7,274 nucleotides of DNA from Methylococcales bacterium (GCA_023144875.1 JAGLEW010000001.1:1-7274), one strand, 5' to 3'. Numbered from the stretch's first letter, positions 1 through 6,696 are shown. The notes: generated by a model not told the origin, from the letters alone. Numbers and translations are program-made.

Positions 1-3000
1 CTAAATAGACTTTCACCATTTTTAACACACCTGGTGCTAAATCATCACCCATCGTAATTTTTTTGCGTTTTATTTCAAACTTCTCATCAAATTCTTTACG
101 CTGCTGCTCAATCTGACCTTCGACTTTTTCAACCTGAAGATTAACCTCTTCATCTTCTACTTTAATTTCCAACCATGTGGAATAACGCAATTCATCTAAA
201 TAAGCTTGCGTAATTGGTTTCATGATAGTCACTTTACCAGGCCCTGAAACAATTATTTGCCCCAATAATAAATCAGCAACCCGCGCATATATATCTTTTT
301 CAACAATTTTTAACTGATCATCCAGGTTTTTTCTATAACGTTGAATTTCTTCCGTTTCTATTTCTAGCGCACGATTATCTTTTTTTACACCATCACGGGT
401 AAAAACCTGTACGTCAATTACCGTTCCACGAACACTACCTGGTACTCTTAAAGAAGTATCTTTAACATCCGCCGCTTTTTCACCAAAAATTGCTCTTAAT
501 AATTTTTCTTCAGGAGTTAATTGCGTCTCACCTTTAGGGGTTACTTTACCCACTAAAATATCGCCACCTTTAACTTCAGCACCAACATAAACGATTCCTG
601 ACTCATCTAATTTAGATAATGCATCCTCACTGACATTCGGAATATCAGCGGTGATTTCTTCAGGGCTATGTTTTGTGTCCCTTGCTACACAGGTTTTTTC
701 TTCAATATGAATAGTTGTAAAACGGTCTTCTTTTACCACACGTTCAGACACTAAAATCGAATCTTCAAAGTTATAACCATTCCAAGGCATAAACGCGATA
801 AGCATATTTTGCCCCAGCGCCAATTCACCTAAATCCGTTGAAGGGCCATCCGCCAAAATATCGTCTGAATTAACACGATCACCTAATCGAACCAATGGTT
901 TTTGATTGATACAAGTATTTTGATTTGATCGAGTATATTTTATTAAATTATAAATATCGACCCCAGGAATACCCTCAACCGTTTCATCATTGTTCACACG
1001 AATCACAACACGTCCCGCATCAACCGCCTCAACAATACCACCACGAGTTGCCACAACCGCAACCCCTGAATCTTTTGCGACTACTCGTTCCATTCCCGTC
1101 CCAACCAGAGGCTTTTCAGCCCGTAATGTTGGCACTGCCTGACGCTGCATGTTCGAACCCATCAGCGCTCTATTCGCATCATCATGCTCTAAAAATGGAA
1201 TAATAGACGCGGCAACCGATACAATCTGCTTTGAAGAAACATCCATATATTGCACAGATTCTGATGGTGCAAGCGTAAATTCATCCTTATGTCGACAAGA
1301 AACCAGCCCCTTGACAAGTTGATTATTCTTATCCATATTTACACTGGCTTGTGCAATTACATATTCGCCTTCTTCAATAGCAGACAAATAATCAACCGTA
1401 TTCGTCACAGTTCCATCAATCACCTGACGATAAGGCGTTTCCAAAAAGCCATAGGAATTAGTTCGTGCATAAACCGACAGCGAATTAATCAAGCCAATAT
1501 TTGGCCCCTCAGGCGTTTCAATGGGACACACGCGACCATAATGGGTTGCATGAACATCTCGCACTTCAAACCCAGCACGTTCACGCGCCAAACCACCAGG
1601 CCCTAAAGCAGAAACTCGACGCTTATGTGTCACCTGTGACAATGGATTATTTTGATCCATAAATTGCGATAATTGGCTTGAGCCAAAAAATTCTTTTACT
1701 GCAGCTGAAACAGGTTTTGCATTAATAATTTCCTGAGGCATATAACCTTCAGAATCCGCTAATGTTAAACGTTCTCTGACCGCACGCTCAACACGAACTA
1801 AACCAACACGAAACTGATTTTCAATCATTTCCCCAACAGAACGAACCCGTCTATTGCCTAGATGATCAATATCATCGACAGAACCGTTACCATTACGAAT
1901 ATTAATCAATTCTTTTAAAACGCCAATAATATCGTTTTTACTAAGTGTTCCACCTTGCCCTTCTTCATCTTGATCCAGCCTGCGGTTAAACTTCATCCGT
2001 CCAACAGCCGATAAATCATAACGATCTTCAGTAAAAAATAAATTTTCAAATAAATTTTCAGCCGATTCTTTGGTAGGCGGCTCACCTGGGCGCATCATAC
2101 GATAAATTTCAACCAGTGCTTCCAAACGATTTGTGGTTACATCTAACCGCATCGCATTCGAAATATAAGCCCCTCTGTCTAAATCATTAACGTATAAGGT
2201 ATTAATTTCTTTAACACCTGCTGCCATTAAGTTATCAAGCAGTTCTTCCGTTAACTCATCATTAGCACTCGCTAATAGCTCACCGCTTGCTTCATCAACA
2301 ACATTGTGTCCTAAAATTTTTCCATATAGGTATTCGTTAGGAACCTCAATGGTTGATAACTTTGATTTAATTAATTGGCGCGTATGTTTCGCTGTAATTC
2401 TTCGACCTTCCTCAATAAGAACCTTATCACCATCCTTAATATCAAAAGCCGCCATTTCACCCCGTAATCGCTCTGGAATAAAATGAAAATTTATTTTCTC
2501 TGAGGTCAAAGTAAATTTATTCATTTCGAAGAAAATTTTGATCATTTCTTCGTTATCGTAACCTAATGAACGCAGTAAAATAGTGGCAGGAATCTTGCGT
2601 CGTCGGTCAATACGCACATAAACCGCATCTTTATGATCAAATTCAAAATCTAACCATGAGCCACGATAAGGAATGACCCTTGCATTAAACAATAACTTCC
2701 CTGATGAATGGGTTTTGCCTTTGTCATGATCAAAAAATACGCCTGGTGAACGATGTAGTTGTGAAACAATAACACGCTCTGTACCATTGATAACAAACGT
2801 ACCGTTATCCGTCATCAAAGGAAGTTCACCCATGTAAACTTCTTGCTCACGAATATCCTTGACAATCTTTGCATTGACCGAGGCTTCTTTATCATAAATA
2901 ACCAATCTGACCAGCACTTTCAGCGGTGCTGCAAACGTAGCTCCTCGCTGCTGGCATTCTTTTACGTCAAAAACAGGCTCCCCTAGACGGTACTTAACAT

Positions 3001-3220
3001 ATTCCAATACCGCATAACCTGAATGGCTGACAATAGGAAAAACACTTGAAAAAGCAGCATGTAGCCCTACATCCCCACGTTTTTCAGGTTTTAAATTTGC
3101 TTGCAAAAAACTTGCATAGGAGTTAATTTGGGTCGCTAATAGATAAGGGACATCAAGTACTTCAGTACTTTTTCCAAAATTGTTACGGATACGCTTTTTT
3201 TCGGTAAAAGAATAGGTCAT
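1..3220 (-). CDS. rpoB: RNA polymerase beta subunit, C-terminal part cut off by the window edge
   Basis: RpoB is the beta subunit of core RNA polymerase; with beta' it forms the active centre and the rifampicin pocket. The frame is open without a stop or frameshift from the ATG at 3220 to the left edge, giving 1073 codons of a protein that is 1342 aa in E. coli. It starts MTYSFTEKKRIR, as expected, and an in-frame TAG three codons upstream fixes the ATG. The Shine-Dalgarno is weak (GAG 4 nt away, AGAAGG about 13 nt away). The rifampicin cluster GSSQLSQFMDQNNPL begins at residue 513, and residues equivalent to E. coli D516, H526 and S531 (here 522, 532, 537) are the sensitive type. The motif CPIETPEGPNIG and GDDLAPG near the edge are present. 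Against E. coli the numbering is shifted by +6 at the rifampicin cluster and +11 at the edge; the second shift falls in the lineage-variable insert around residues 980-1010. rpoC should follow to the left. Confidence 0.98.
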   Translation of the reverse strand, partial: MTYSFTEKKRIRNNFGKSTEVLDVPYLLATQINSYASFLQANLKPEKRGDVGLHAAFSSVFPIVSHSGYAVLEYVKYRLGEPVFDVKECQQRGATFAAPLKVLVRLVIYDKEASVNAKIVKDIREQEVYMGELPLMTDNGTFVINGTERVIVSQLHRSPGVFFDHDKGKTHSSGKLLFNARVIPYRGSWLDFEFDHKDAVYVRIDRRRKIPATILLRSLGYDNEEMIKIFFEMNKFTLTSEKINFHFIPERLRGEMAAFDIKDGDKVLIEEGRRITAKHTRQLIKSKLSTIEVPNEYLYGKILGHNVVDEASGELLASANDELTEELLDNLMAAGVKEINTLYVNDLDRGAYISNAMRLDVTTNRLEALVEIYRMMRPGEPPTKESAENLFENLFFTEDRYDLSAVGRMKFNRRLDQDEEGQGGTLSKNDIIGVLKELINIRNGNGSVDDIDHLGNRRVRSVGEMIENQFRVGLVRVERAVRERLTLADSEGYMPQEIINAKPVSAAVKEFFGSSQLSQFMDQNNPLSQVTHKRRVSALGPGGLARERAGFEVRDVHATHYGRVCPIETPEGPNIGLINSLSVYARTNSYGFLETPYRQVIDGTVTNTVDYLSAIEEGEYVIAQASVNMDKNNQLVKGLVSCRHKDEFTLAPSESVQYMDVSSKQIVSVAASIIPFLEHDDANRALMGSNMQRQAVPTLRAEKPLVGTGMERVVAKDSGVAVVATRGGIVEAVDAGRVVIRVNNDETVEGIPGVDIYNLIKYTRSNQNTCINQKPLVRLGDRVNSDDILADGPSTDLGELALGQNMLIAFMPWNGYNFEDSILVSERVVKEDRFTTIHIEEKTCVARDTKHSPEEITADIPNVSEDALSKLDESGIVYVGAEVKGGDILVGKVTPKGETQLTPEEKLLRAIFGEKAADVKDTSLRVPGSVRGTVIDVQVFTRDGVKKDNRALEIETEEIQRYRKNLDDQLKIVEKDIYARVADLLLGQIIVSGPGKVTIMKPITQAYLDELRYSTWLEIKVEDEEVNLQVEKVEGQIEQQRKEFDEKFEIKRKKITMGDDLAPGVLKMVKVYL

Positions 3221-3274
3221 ATTGCTCTATATACCTTCTCGTCAAGGGTGATTATACGGTTTGTTACAAACAGT

Positions 3275-3303
3275 AAAAGGCCGATGACAAAAAGCCACCA
3301 GCC
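3275..3303 (-). terminator. rplL-rpoB attenuator hairpin
   Basis: On the minus strand a 10-bp stem, GGCTGGTGGC pairing with GTCATCGGCC (three G-U pairs), closes a TTTTT loop and is followed by only four T before the run breaks. Position and form match the partial terminator between rplL and rpoB in E. coli, which lowers rpoBC transcription relative to the ribosomal protein genes. The short U-tract and wobble pairs suggest that it is leaky, as an attenuator must be, because no strong rpoB promoter is evident. An RNase III cleavage role, also known at this junction in E. coli, is possible but not visible here. Confidence 0.8.
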
Positions 3304-3304
3304 C

Positions 3305-3330
3305 AACTATAAAGGTTTAAGCCTTTAGTT
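3305..3330 (-). other. Second hairpin in the rplL-rpoB spacer
   Basis: Immediately before the attenuator, AACTAAAGG pairs with CCTTT and AGTT (two-base AT bulge, six-base loop), giving nine pairs. It lies 11 nt after the rplL stop and has no U-tract, so it is not a terminator itself. It could protect the 3' end of the rplL message or form a processing site together with the neighbouring hairpin. That role is inferred from position only. Confidence 0.5.
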
Positions 3331-3341
3331 TTTGTCGATCT

Positions 3342-3719
3342 TTATTTAATTTCGGCAGTTGCGCCAGCTTCTTCAAGTGTTTTAACAACTTCTTCAGCAT
3401 CCGCTTTACTAACCGCTTCTTTAATAGGTGTTGGAGCACCCTCTACAGCGGCTTTAGCTTCTTTCAAGCCTAACCCTGTAATTGCGCGAACGGCTTTAAT
3501 AACCGCAACTTTAGTGGCTCCAAATGATGTTAAAATTACATCAAATTCCGTTTGTTCTGCGGCAGATGCACCCGCATCTCCTGCTGCAGGTGCTGCAACA
3601 GCAACAGCTGCGGCGGCTGATACACCGAATTTTTCTTCCATTGCTGAAATTAAATCAACAATTTCCATAACGGTTAAGCCTGAGATTGCTTCCAAGATTT
3701 CTTCTTGTGAAAGTGCCAT
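3342..3719 (-). CDS. rplL: 50S ribosomal protein L7/L12
   Basis: L7/L12 is the multi-copy, flexible stalk protein that recruits and stimulates EF-Tu, EF-G and other translational GTPases; its dimers sit on the C-terminal helix of L10. The product is 125 aa (121 in E. coli). Residues 1-33 are the dimerising N-terminal domain (MALSQEEILEAI, ISAMEEKFGV). Residues about 34-57 are an Ala/Gly/Pro-rich hinge. Residues 58-125 are the factor-binding domain (EFDVIL, KVAVIKAVR, GLGLKEAK). The frame extends upstream to a TTG at 3740, but the ATG at 3719 is chosen because it gives the family N-terminus and because the Shine-Dalgarno AGAGGA lies inside that extension. The gene follows rplJ by 68 nt, which contain a 9-bp hairpin, and precedes the rpoB attenuator. 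Confidence 0.97.
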   Translation of the reverse strand: MALSQEEILEAISGLTVMEIVDLISAMEEKFGVSAAAAVAVAAPAAGDAGASAAEQTEFDVILTSFGATKVAVIKAVRAITGLGLKEAKAAVEGAPTPIKEAVSKADAEEVVKTLEEAGATAEIK

Positions 3720-3727
3720 TTTTGTAT

Positions 3728-3733
3728 TCCTCT
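3728..3733 (-). promoter_or_regulatory. Ribosome binding site that decides the rplL start
   Basis: AGAGGA lies 8 nt before the ATG at 3719. It sits downstream of the alternative TTG at 3740, so that start would have to be read through its own binding site. This supports the 125-residue protein. Confidence 0.85.
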
Positions 3734-3742
3734 GTTTCAATC

Positions 3743-3766
3743 AACTCTTAAATTTTATTAAGAGCT
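3743..3766 (-). other. Hairpin between rplJ and rplL
   Basis: On the minus strand AGCTCTTAA pairs with TTAAGAGTT over nine positions (one G-U) with the loop TAAAAT. It ends 9 nt before the rplL Shine-Dalgarno and has no following U-tract, so it should not terminate. Because L12 is needed in several-fold excess over L10, a structure here could separate translation of rplL from that of rplJ or stabilise the rplL message. This is an inference. Confidence 0.5.
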
Positions 3767-3787
3767 ATAATAAAATAAATATAGGGC

Positions 3788-4315
3788 TTACGCCGCTTCT
3801 TTTTGGTCTTTAATCGCTGCGATTGTGCGAACCATTTTTGCATTAGGTTCTGCCAATGTACGAACAAATTTTTCAACTGGTGCTTTCATCACCGACATTA
3901 ACATACCTAACGCTTGATCGCGGTTCGGTAAACTAGCCAGTTTTTTCAACTCCGATGCATCATAGACTTGACCGCCTATTGCCACAACTTTTGTAATTAA
4001 TTTGTCATGCTCTTTAGCAAAATCGCTAATCAAACGCGCACCACATCCTGGATCTTCCATTGAAAATGCAAGAATTAATGGACCCACAAGTCCTTCCTGC
4101 ATACATTCAAACTCGGTTCCAGCAACAGCACGTCTTGCCAGCGTGTTTTTAACCACACGCAGGTAGACACCTGTTTCTCTCGCTGTTTTCCGTAATTCAG
4201 TTAATTCTGTTACGGTTAACCCTCGATATTCTGCTGCAACAGCAGAATGTGCTTGCGCGGCGATTGCAGCAACTTCTTCGACGACAGCTCTTTTGTCATC
4301 CAATATTAATGCCAC
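3788..4315 (-). CDS. rplJ: 50S ribosomal protein L10
   Basis: L10 anchors the L7/L12 dimers to the GTPase-associated region of 23S rRNA and, bound to L12, represses its own operon. The product is 175 aa (165 in E. coli). The globular RNA-binding part spans roughly 1-130 (MALILDDKRAVVEEVA, ELRKTARETGVYLRVVKNTL, EFECMQEGLVGP). A C-terminal helix that carries L12 follows, from about 132. The start is a GTG at 4315, not ATG: it is the only start giving the family N-terminus, and GGAG lies 6 nt upstream. An out-of-frame ATG overlaps this GTG by one base. The ten extra residues lie in the C-terminal helix, where an 11-residue unit is repeated (149-170). A long structured leader precedes the gene. 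Confidence 0.97.
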   Translation of the reverse strand: MALILDDKRAVVEEVAAIAAQAHSAVAAEYRGLTVTELTELRKTARETGVYLRVVKNTLARRAVAGTEFECMQEGLVGPLILAFSMEDPGCGARLISDFAKEHDKLITKVVAIGGQVYDASELKKLASLPNRDQALGMLMSVMKAPVEKFVRTLAEPNAKMVRTIAAIKDQKEAA

Positions 4316-4320
4316 ATTTA

Positions 4321-4325
4321 TCTCC
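4321..4325 (-). promoter_or_regulatory. Ribosome binding site for the rplJ GTG start
   Basis: GGAGA lies just upstream of GTG (4315-4313), with 6 nt between GGAG and the codon. The same site is only 4 nt from an out-of-frame ATG at 4317-4315, so the spacing favours GTG. It lies 7 nt after a hairpin with a GTAA tetraloop at 4333-4350. Confidence 0.75.
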
Positions 4326-4465
4326 GATAATGTTCTAAGTTACCTTAGAATGAATAAATCACATTCTTTACGAATGCTCCACAGTCCCTCTCACCAAAAA
4401 AATCAGCTTGAGTTTCTATCTGCGTAGGTTACATTAAGTATAAAAAATTATACGCCTACGGTCTT
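4321..4465 (-). promoter_or_regulatory. L10 leader, autoregulatory mRNA structure of rplJ-rplL
   Basis: The 193-nt gap between rplA and rplJ carries the recognisable L10 leader. Outer helix: CGTAGG (4460-4455) with CCTACG (4428-4423), followed by CAGA. Inner hairpin: GTATAA (4453-4448) and TTATAC (4443-4438) around four T. The two helices are joined by a very asymmetric internal loop, one base against nine, as in a kink-turn-like L10 site. Downstream are hairpins CATTC/GAATG (4376-4362) and TTCTAAG-GTAA-CTTAGAA (4350-4333), the last just before the ribosome binding site. In E. coli L10-L12 binds such a leader and blocks rplJ translation. The outer-helix sequence matches what I recall for gammaproteobacterial L10 leaders; the exact boundaries are estimated. 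Confidence 0.78.
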
Positions 4466-4508
4466 TGACGACTGTCGATAAATCAACAACCCAAAGTTTT
4501 TACTAAAA

Positions 4509-5201
4509 TCAATCGTTAAAACTTGCCATATCTATTGATAAACCAGGTCCCATTGTTGATGACAACCCAATTTTTTTCAAATAAATGCCTTTAGCAGAAG
4601 AAGGTTTTGCTTTTTGCAAATCAGCTAATAAGGCTTCTAAATTTTGTAAAATAGCATCTGCCTCAAAAGAAACTTTTCCTATCGTACAATGAATAATGCC
4701 ACCTTTATCATTTCGATAACGCACTTGCCCTGCTTTTGCATTTTTAACCGCAGTTGCAACATCAGGTGTTACCGTTCCAACTTTCGGATTAGGCATTAAA
4801 CCACGAGGACCTAATATTTGACCTAATTGACCCACGACACGCATCGCATCAGGGGAAGCAATCACCACATCAAAATTCATTTCGCCTTTTTTAACTTGAT
4901 CCGCTAAATCTTCCATACCAACAATATCCGCACCTGCTTCTTTTGCAATATCGGCATTAGGCCCCTGCGTAAAAACAGCGACTCGAACGGTTTTTCCCGT
5001 TCCATTCGGTAAGACAGTAGCCCCACGAACATTTTGATCTGATTTACGCGCATCAATACCTAAATTAATACTCACATCAATGGCTTCATTAAATTTAGTT
5101 GAGGTAAATTCTTTCAATACAGCCACAGCTTCTGCCACAGTGTATTGTTTGGTAATATCAACTTTTTCTTGTATTAGTTTTGCTTTTTTAGACAGTGCCA
5201 T
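4509..5201 (-). CDS. rplA: 50S ribosomal protein L1
   Basis: L1 binds 23S rRNA at the mobile L1 stalk that guides deacylated tRNA out of the E site, and it represses its own operon by binding the rplK mRNA leader. The product is 230 aa (234 in E. coli). The N-terminal part of domain I carries NLGIDARKSDQNVRGATVLP (47-66). Domain II is centred on ASPDAMRVVGQLGQILGPRG (115-134). The family signature GPRGLMPNPKVGTV is at 131-144, and AGQVRYRNDKGGIIH (157-171) follows. The ATG at 5201 directly abuts the rplK stop (TAA-ATG), with GGAGGG inside the rplK end 8 to 9 nt away, so translation of the two genes is probably coupled. The stop is TGA, unlike the TAA of its neighbours. Confidence 0.98.
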   Translation of the reverse strand: MALSKKAKLIQEKVDITKQYTVAEAVAVLKEFTSTKFNEAIDVSINLGIDARKSDQNVRGATVLPNGTGKTVRVAVFTQGPNADIAKEAGADIVGMEDLADQVKKGEMNFDVVIASPDAMRVVGQLGQILGPRGLMPNPKVGTVTPDVATAVKNAKAGQVRYRNDKGGIIHCTIGKVSFEADAILQNLEALLADLQKAKPSSAKGIYLKKIGLSSTMGPGLSIDMASFND

Positions 5202-5633
5202 TTAGAGACCCTCCACATCAAGACCCATGCTCATCGCACTGCCTGCAATTGTTTTTACAGCGGCTTCTAAATCAGCAGCATTTAAATCTTCCATTTTGGT
5301 TTTTGCGATTTCTTCCAATTGCGCCCGTGTTACCTTACCAACTTTTACTGTATTTGGAGTTCCGCTACCTTTTTTAAGGCCTGCTGCTTTTAATAATAAA
5401 ACAGCCGCTGGTGGTGTTTTGGTAATAAAAGTAAAGCTTCTATCACTATAAACAGTAATCACAACAGGAATTGGCAATCCTTTTTCAACATTTTGAGTTT
5501 TAGCATTAAATGCTTTACAAAACTCCATAATATTTACACCATGTTGCCCTAGAGCAGGACCAACAGGAGGACTTGGATTTGCCTCACCTGCTTTAACTTG
5601 CAACTTAATATAAGCTTGTATTTTTTTCGCCAT
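5202..5633 (-). CDS. rplK: 50S ribosomal protein L11
   Basis: L11 lies at the base of the L7/L12 stalk, binds the 1051-1108 region of 23S rRNA, and is needed for RelA activation by uncharged tRNA; it forms part of the thiostrepton site. The product is 143 aa (142 in E. coli). The N-terminal domain (about 1-70) starts MAKKIQAYIKLQV and holds SPPVGPALGQ (21-30), including the two prolines (22, 23) linked in other bacteria to thiopeptide sensitivity. The linker is TKTPPAAVLL (71-80). The C-terminal rRNA-binding domain runs from about 75 to the end. The ATG at 5633 has GGAG 6 nt upstream. It is the first gene after the nusG terminator and is followed without a gap by rplA. Confidence 0.98.
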   Translation of the reverse strand: MAKKIQAYIKLQVKAGEANPSPPVGPALGQHGVNIMEFCKAFNAKTQNVEKGLPIPVVITVYSDRSFTFITKTPPAAVLLLKAAGLKKGSGTPNTVKVGKVTRAQLEEIAKTKMEDLNAADLEAAVKTIAGSAMSMGLDVEGL

Positions 5634-5674
5634 TATTTACTCCAAAATGGGTACAATCGCTTTATCAGCTCCCC
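5634..5674 (-). promoter_or_regulatory. rplK leader, expected site of L1 feedback
   Basis: Only 41 nt separate the terminator U-tract from the rplK ATG. They hold GGGG (5674-5671) that can pair with CCC (5651-5649), then GGAG as ribosome binding site. In E. coli L1 binds the rplK leader and represses rplK-rplA; this is where such a site must lie. I cannot confirm the L1 recognition loop by eye, so the regulatory role rests on position. Confidence 0.35.
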
Positions 5675-5710
5675 AAAAAACAAAAATCTCTATTTCGAAA
5701 AATAGAGATT
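5675..5710 (-). terminator. Rho-independent terminator after nusG
   Basis: A perfect 11-bp stem, AATCTCTATTT with AAATAGAGATT, closes the tetraloop TTCG and is followed by TTTGTTTTTT. It begins 22 nt after the nusG stop. It should end most transcripts coming from tRNA-Trp-secE-nusG before rplK. The stem is AT-rich (two G-C pairs plus a UUCG loop), so some read-through is likely. E. coli also separates secE-nusG from rplKA into distinct transcripts. Confidence 0.8.
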
Positions 5711-5736
5711 ATTTAAATTCTTTTAAATAGTATTAA
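5708..5736 (-). promoter_or_regulatory. Candidate promoter for rplKAJL-rpoB
   Basis: TTAATA (5736-5731, overlapping the nusG stop) and AATAAT (5713-5708) are separated by exactly 17 nt and match the sigma-70 consensus at 4 and 5 of 6 positions. This is the best promoter-like pair between nusG and rplK; the 41 nt after the terminator hold nothing better. The region is very AT-rich, so chance matches are easy. The predicted start near 5701 lies within the left arm of the terminator. Confidence 0.4.
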
Positions 5737-6266
5737 CTTTTTTCAACCTGAGAAAATTCCAATTCTACGGGCGTTGTTCGTCCAAAAATTAAGACAGAAA
5801 CCTTTAATTTATTCTTATCATAATTAACTTCTTCAATATTACCATTAAAATCTTTAAAAGGACCATCAATAATTCGAACCACTTCTGCAACTTCAAATAA
5901 CACTTTTGGACGCGGCTTATTTACCCCTTCTTCCACTCGGCTTAAAATTAAATTCGCCTCTTTATCTGAAATTGGTGCAGGTTTATCCGATGTTCCACCA
6001 ATAAAACCTAAGACTCTGGGAATATCTTTAACAAGATGCCATGTTTCATCGGTTAATTGCATTTGAACTAACACATAACCTGGAAAAAATTTGCGATCAC
6101 TTTTACGCTGCTGTCCCATGCGCATTTCAACCACTTCCTCGGTTGGAACAAGAATTTTACCAAAATATTCCTGTAGTCCTTCTCTCTCGACTCGCTCTTC
6201 CAAAGCCTGTTTAACCTTACCCTCAAAATTAGAGTAAGCATGCACTACATACCAACGTAAAGCCAT
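5733..6266 (-). CDS. nusG: Transcription elongation/antitermination factor NusG
   Basis: NusG binds the clamp helices of RNA polymerase beta', suppresses pausing, and links polymerase to Rho or to ribosomal protein S10. The product is 177 aa (181 in E. coli). The NGN domain (about 2-115) includes RWYVVHAYSNFEGKV (4-18), VPTEEVVEMR, RKFFPGYVLVQM (58-69) and GFIGGTSDKPAPIS (87-100). The KOW domain is at about 124-177, with DGPFKDFNG (134-142) and a FSQVEK end. Just before the KOW core, the sequence reads FEVAEVVRI where E. coli has PGEMVRV, so the usual Pro-Gly turn is replaced. The ATG at 6266 lies 3 nt after the secE stop. Its ribosome binding site AAGGA (6277-6273) is inside the last secE codons, indicating translational coupling. 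Confidence 0.98.
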   Translation of the reverse strand: MALRWYVVHAYSNFEGKVKQALEERVEREGLQEYFGKILVPTEEVVEMRMGQQRKSDRKFFPGYVLVQMQLTDETWHLVKDIPRVLGFIGGTSDKPAPISDKEANLILSRVEEGVNKPRPKVLFEVAEVVRIIDGPFKDFNGNIEEVNYDKNKLKVSVLIFGRTTPVELEFSQVEKS

Positions 6267-6269
6267 TGT

Positions 6270-6650
6270 TTATCCTTGTTCTGTCAAGAGACGTATTCCC
6301 CAAAAAAGAAACATATCAAGTAACCACAAGCCTAATCCAACCAAAAAAACCATTCCAAAAACCAATAAGGTCGTCCGAATGGTCTCTTCTCGTGTAGGCC
6401 AAACTACTTTTCTTACCTCTAATTTGGCTTCTAGCATAAAAACCCAAATATTTTGTCCTGCACCCGTTGTAAAGAATAAGCCGATTGCTAAAGCAACCAC
6501 AACAACCAATGCTAAAACTCGGTATAGTAATAAAATTTCAGAGAAATAATAAAATGCGGCCATACCAGCAACAACAAGGAGGATAGCGATAATTTGCTTA
6601 ATAATATCAAGCACATTTGTTGTTTCTTCCGCAGAGGCCTGTACACTCAT
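6270..6650 (-). CDS. secE: Preprotein translocase subunit SecE
   Basis: SecE clamps and stabilises SecY in the inner-membrane SecYEG channel. The product is 126 aa, with the three-helix form typical of Gammaproteobacteria (127 aa in E. coli): membrane segments at about 15-36, 41-60 and 94-117. The conserved cytoplasmic amphipathic region and hinge EVRKVVWPTREET lies at 78-90. An in-frame TAA two codons upstream of the ATG at 6650 leaves this as the first possible start. No Shine-Dalgarno is visible in the 46 nt between the tRNA and the ATG. No terminator or convincing promoter lies in that gap either, so secE is probably expressed from the tRNA-Trp promoter after tRNA processing. It is followed 3 nt later by nusG. 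Confidence 0.96.
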   Translation of the reverse strand: MSVQASAEETTNVLDIIKQIIAILLVVAGMAAFYYFSEILLLYRVLALVVVVALAIGLFFTTGAGQNIWVFMLEAKLEVRKVVWPTREETIRTTLLVFGMVFLVGLGLWLLDMFLFWGIRLLTEQG

Positions 6651-6696
6651 GTTTTAAATAATTAGGGTAATAGATGATTTTTTGACGAGATTTGAA

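Noticed and set aside
1610..1684. Possible rifampicin-resistance substitutions in rpoB
   Set aside because: All residues I checked in the main cluster, including those equivalent to 516, 526 and 531, are the sensitive type.
925..2486. Plus-strand open frames of 60 to 105 codons
   Set aside because: They lie wholly inside the continuous rpoB frame on the minus strand, have odd composition and no ribosome binding sites.
3720..3740. TTG start giving a seven-residue N-terminal extension of L7/L12
   Set aside because: The extension contains the ribosome binding site of the ATG at 3719 and has no match in the family N-terminus.
3514..3813. Plus-strand frame of 99 codons with an Ala/Thr-rich start
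   Set aside because: It is the antisense reading of the Ala-rich hinge of rplL and runs into rplJ; no independent support.
5195..5451. Two plus-strand frames of 60 and 74 codons
   Set aside because: Both are antisense shadows of rplK.
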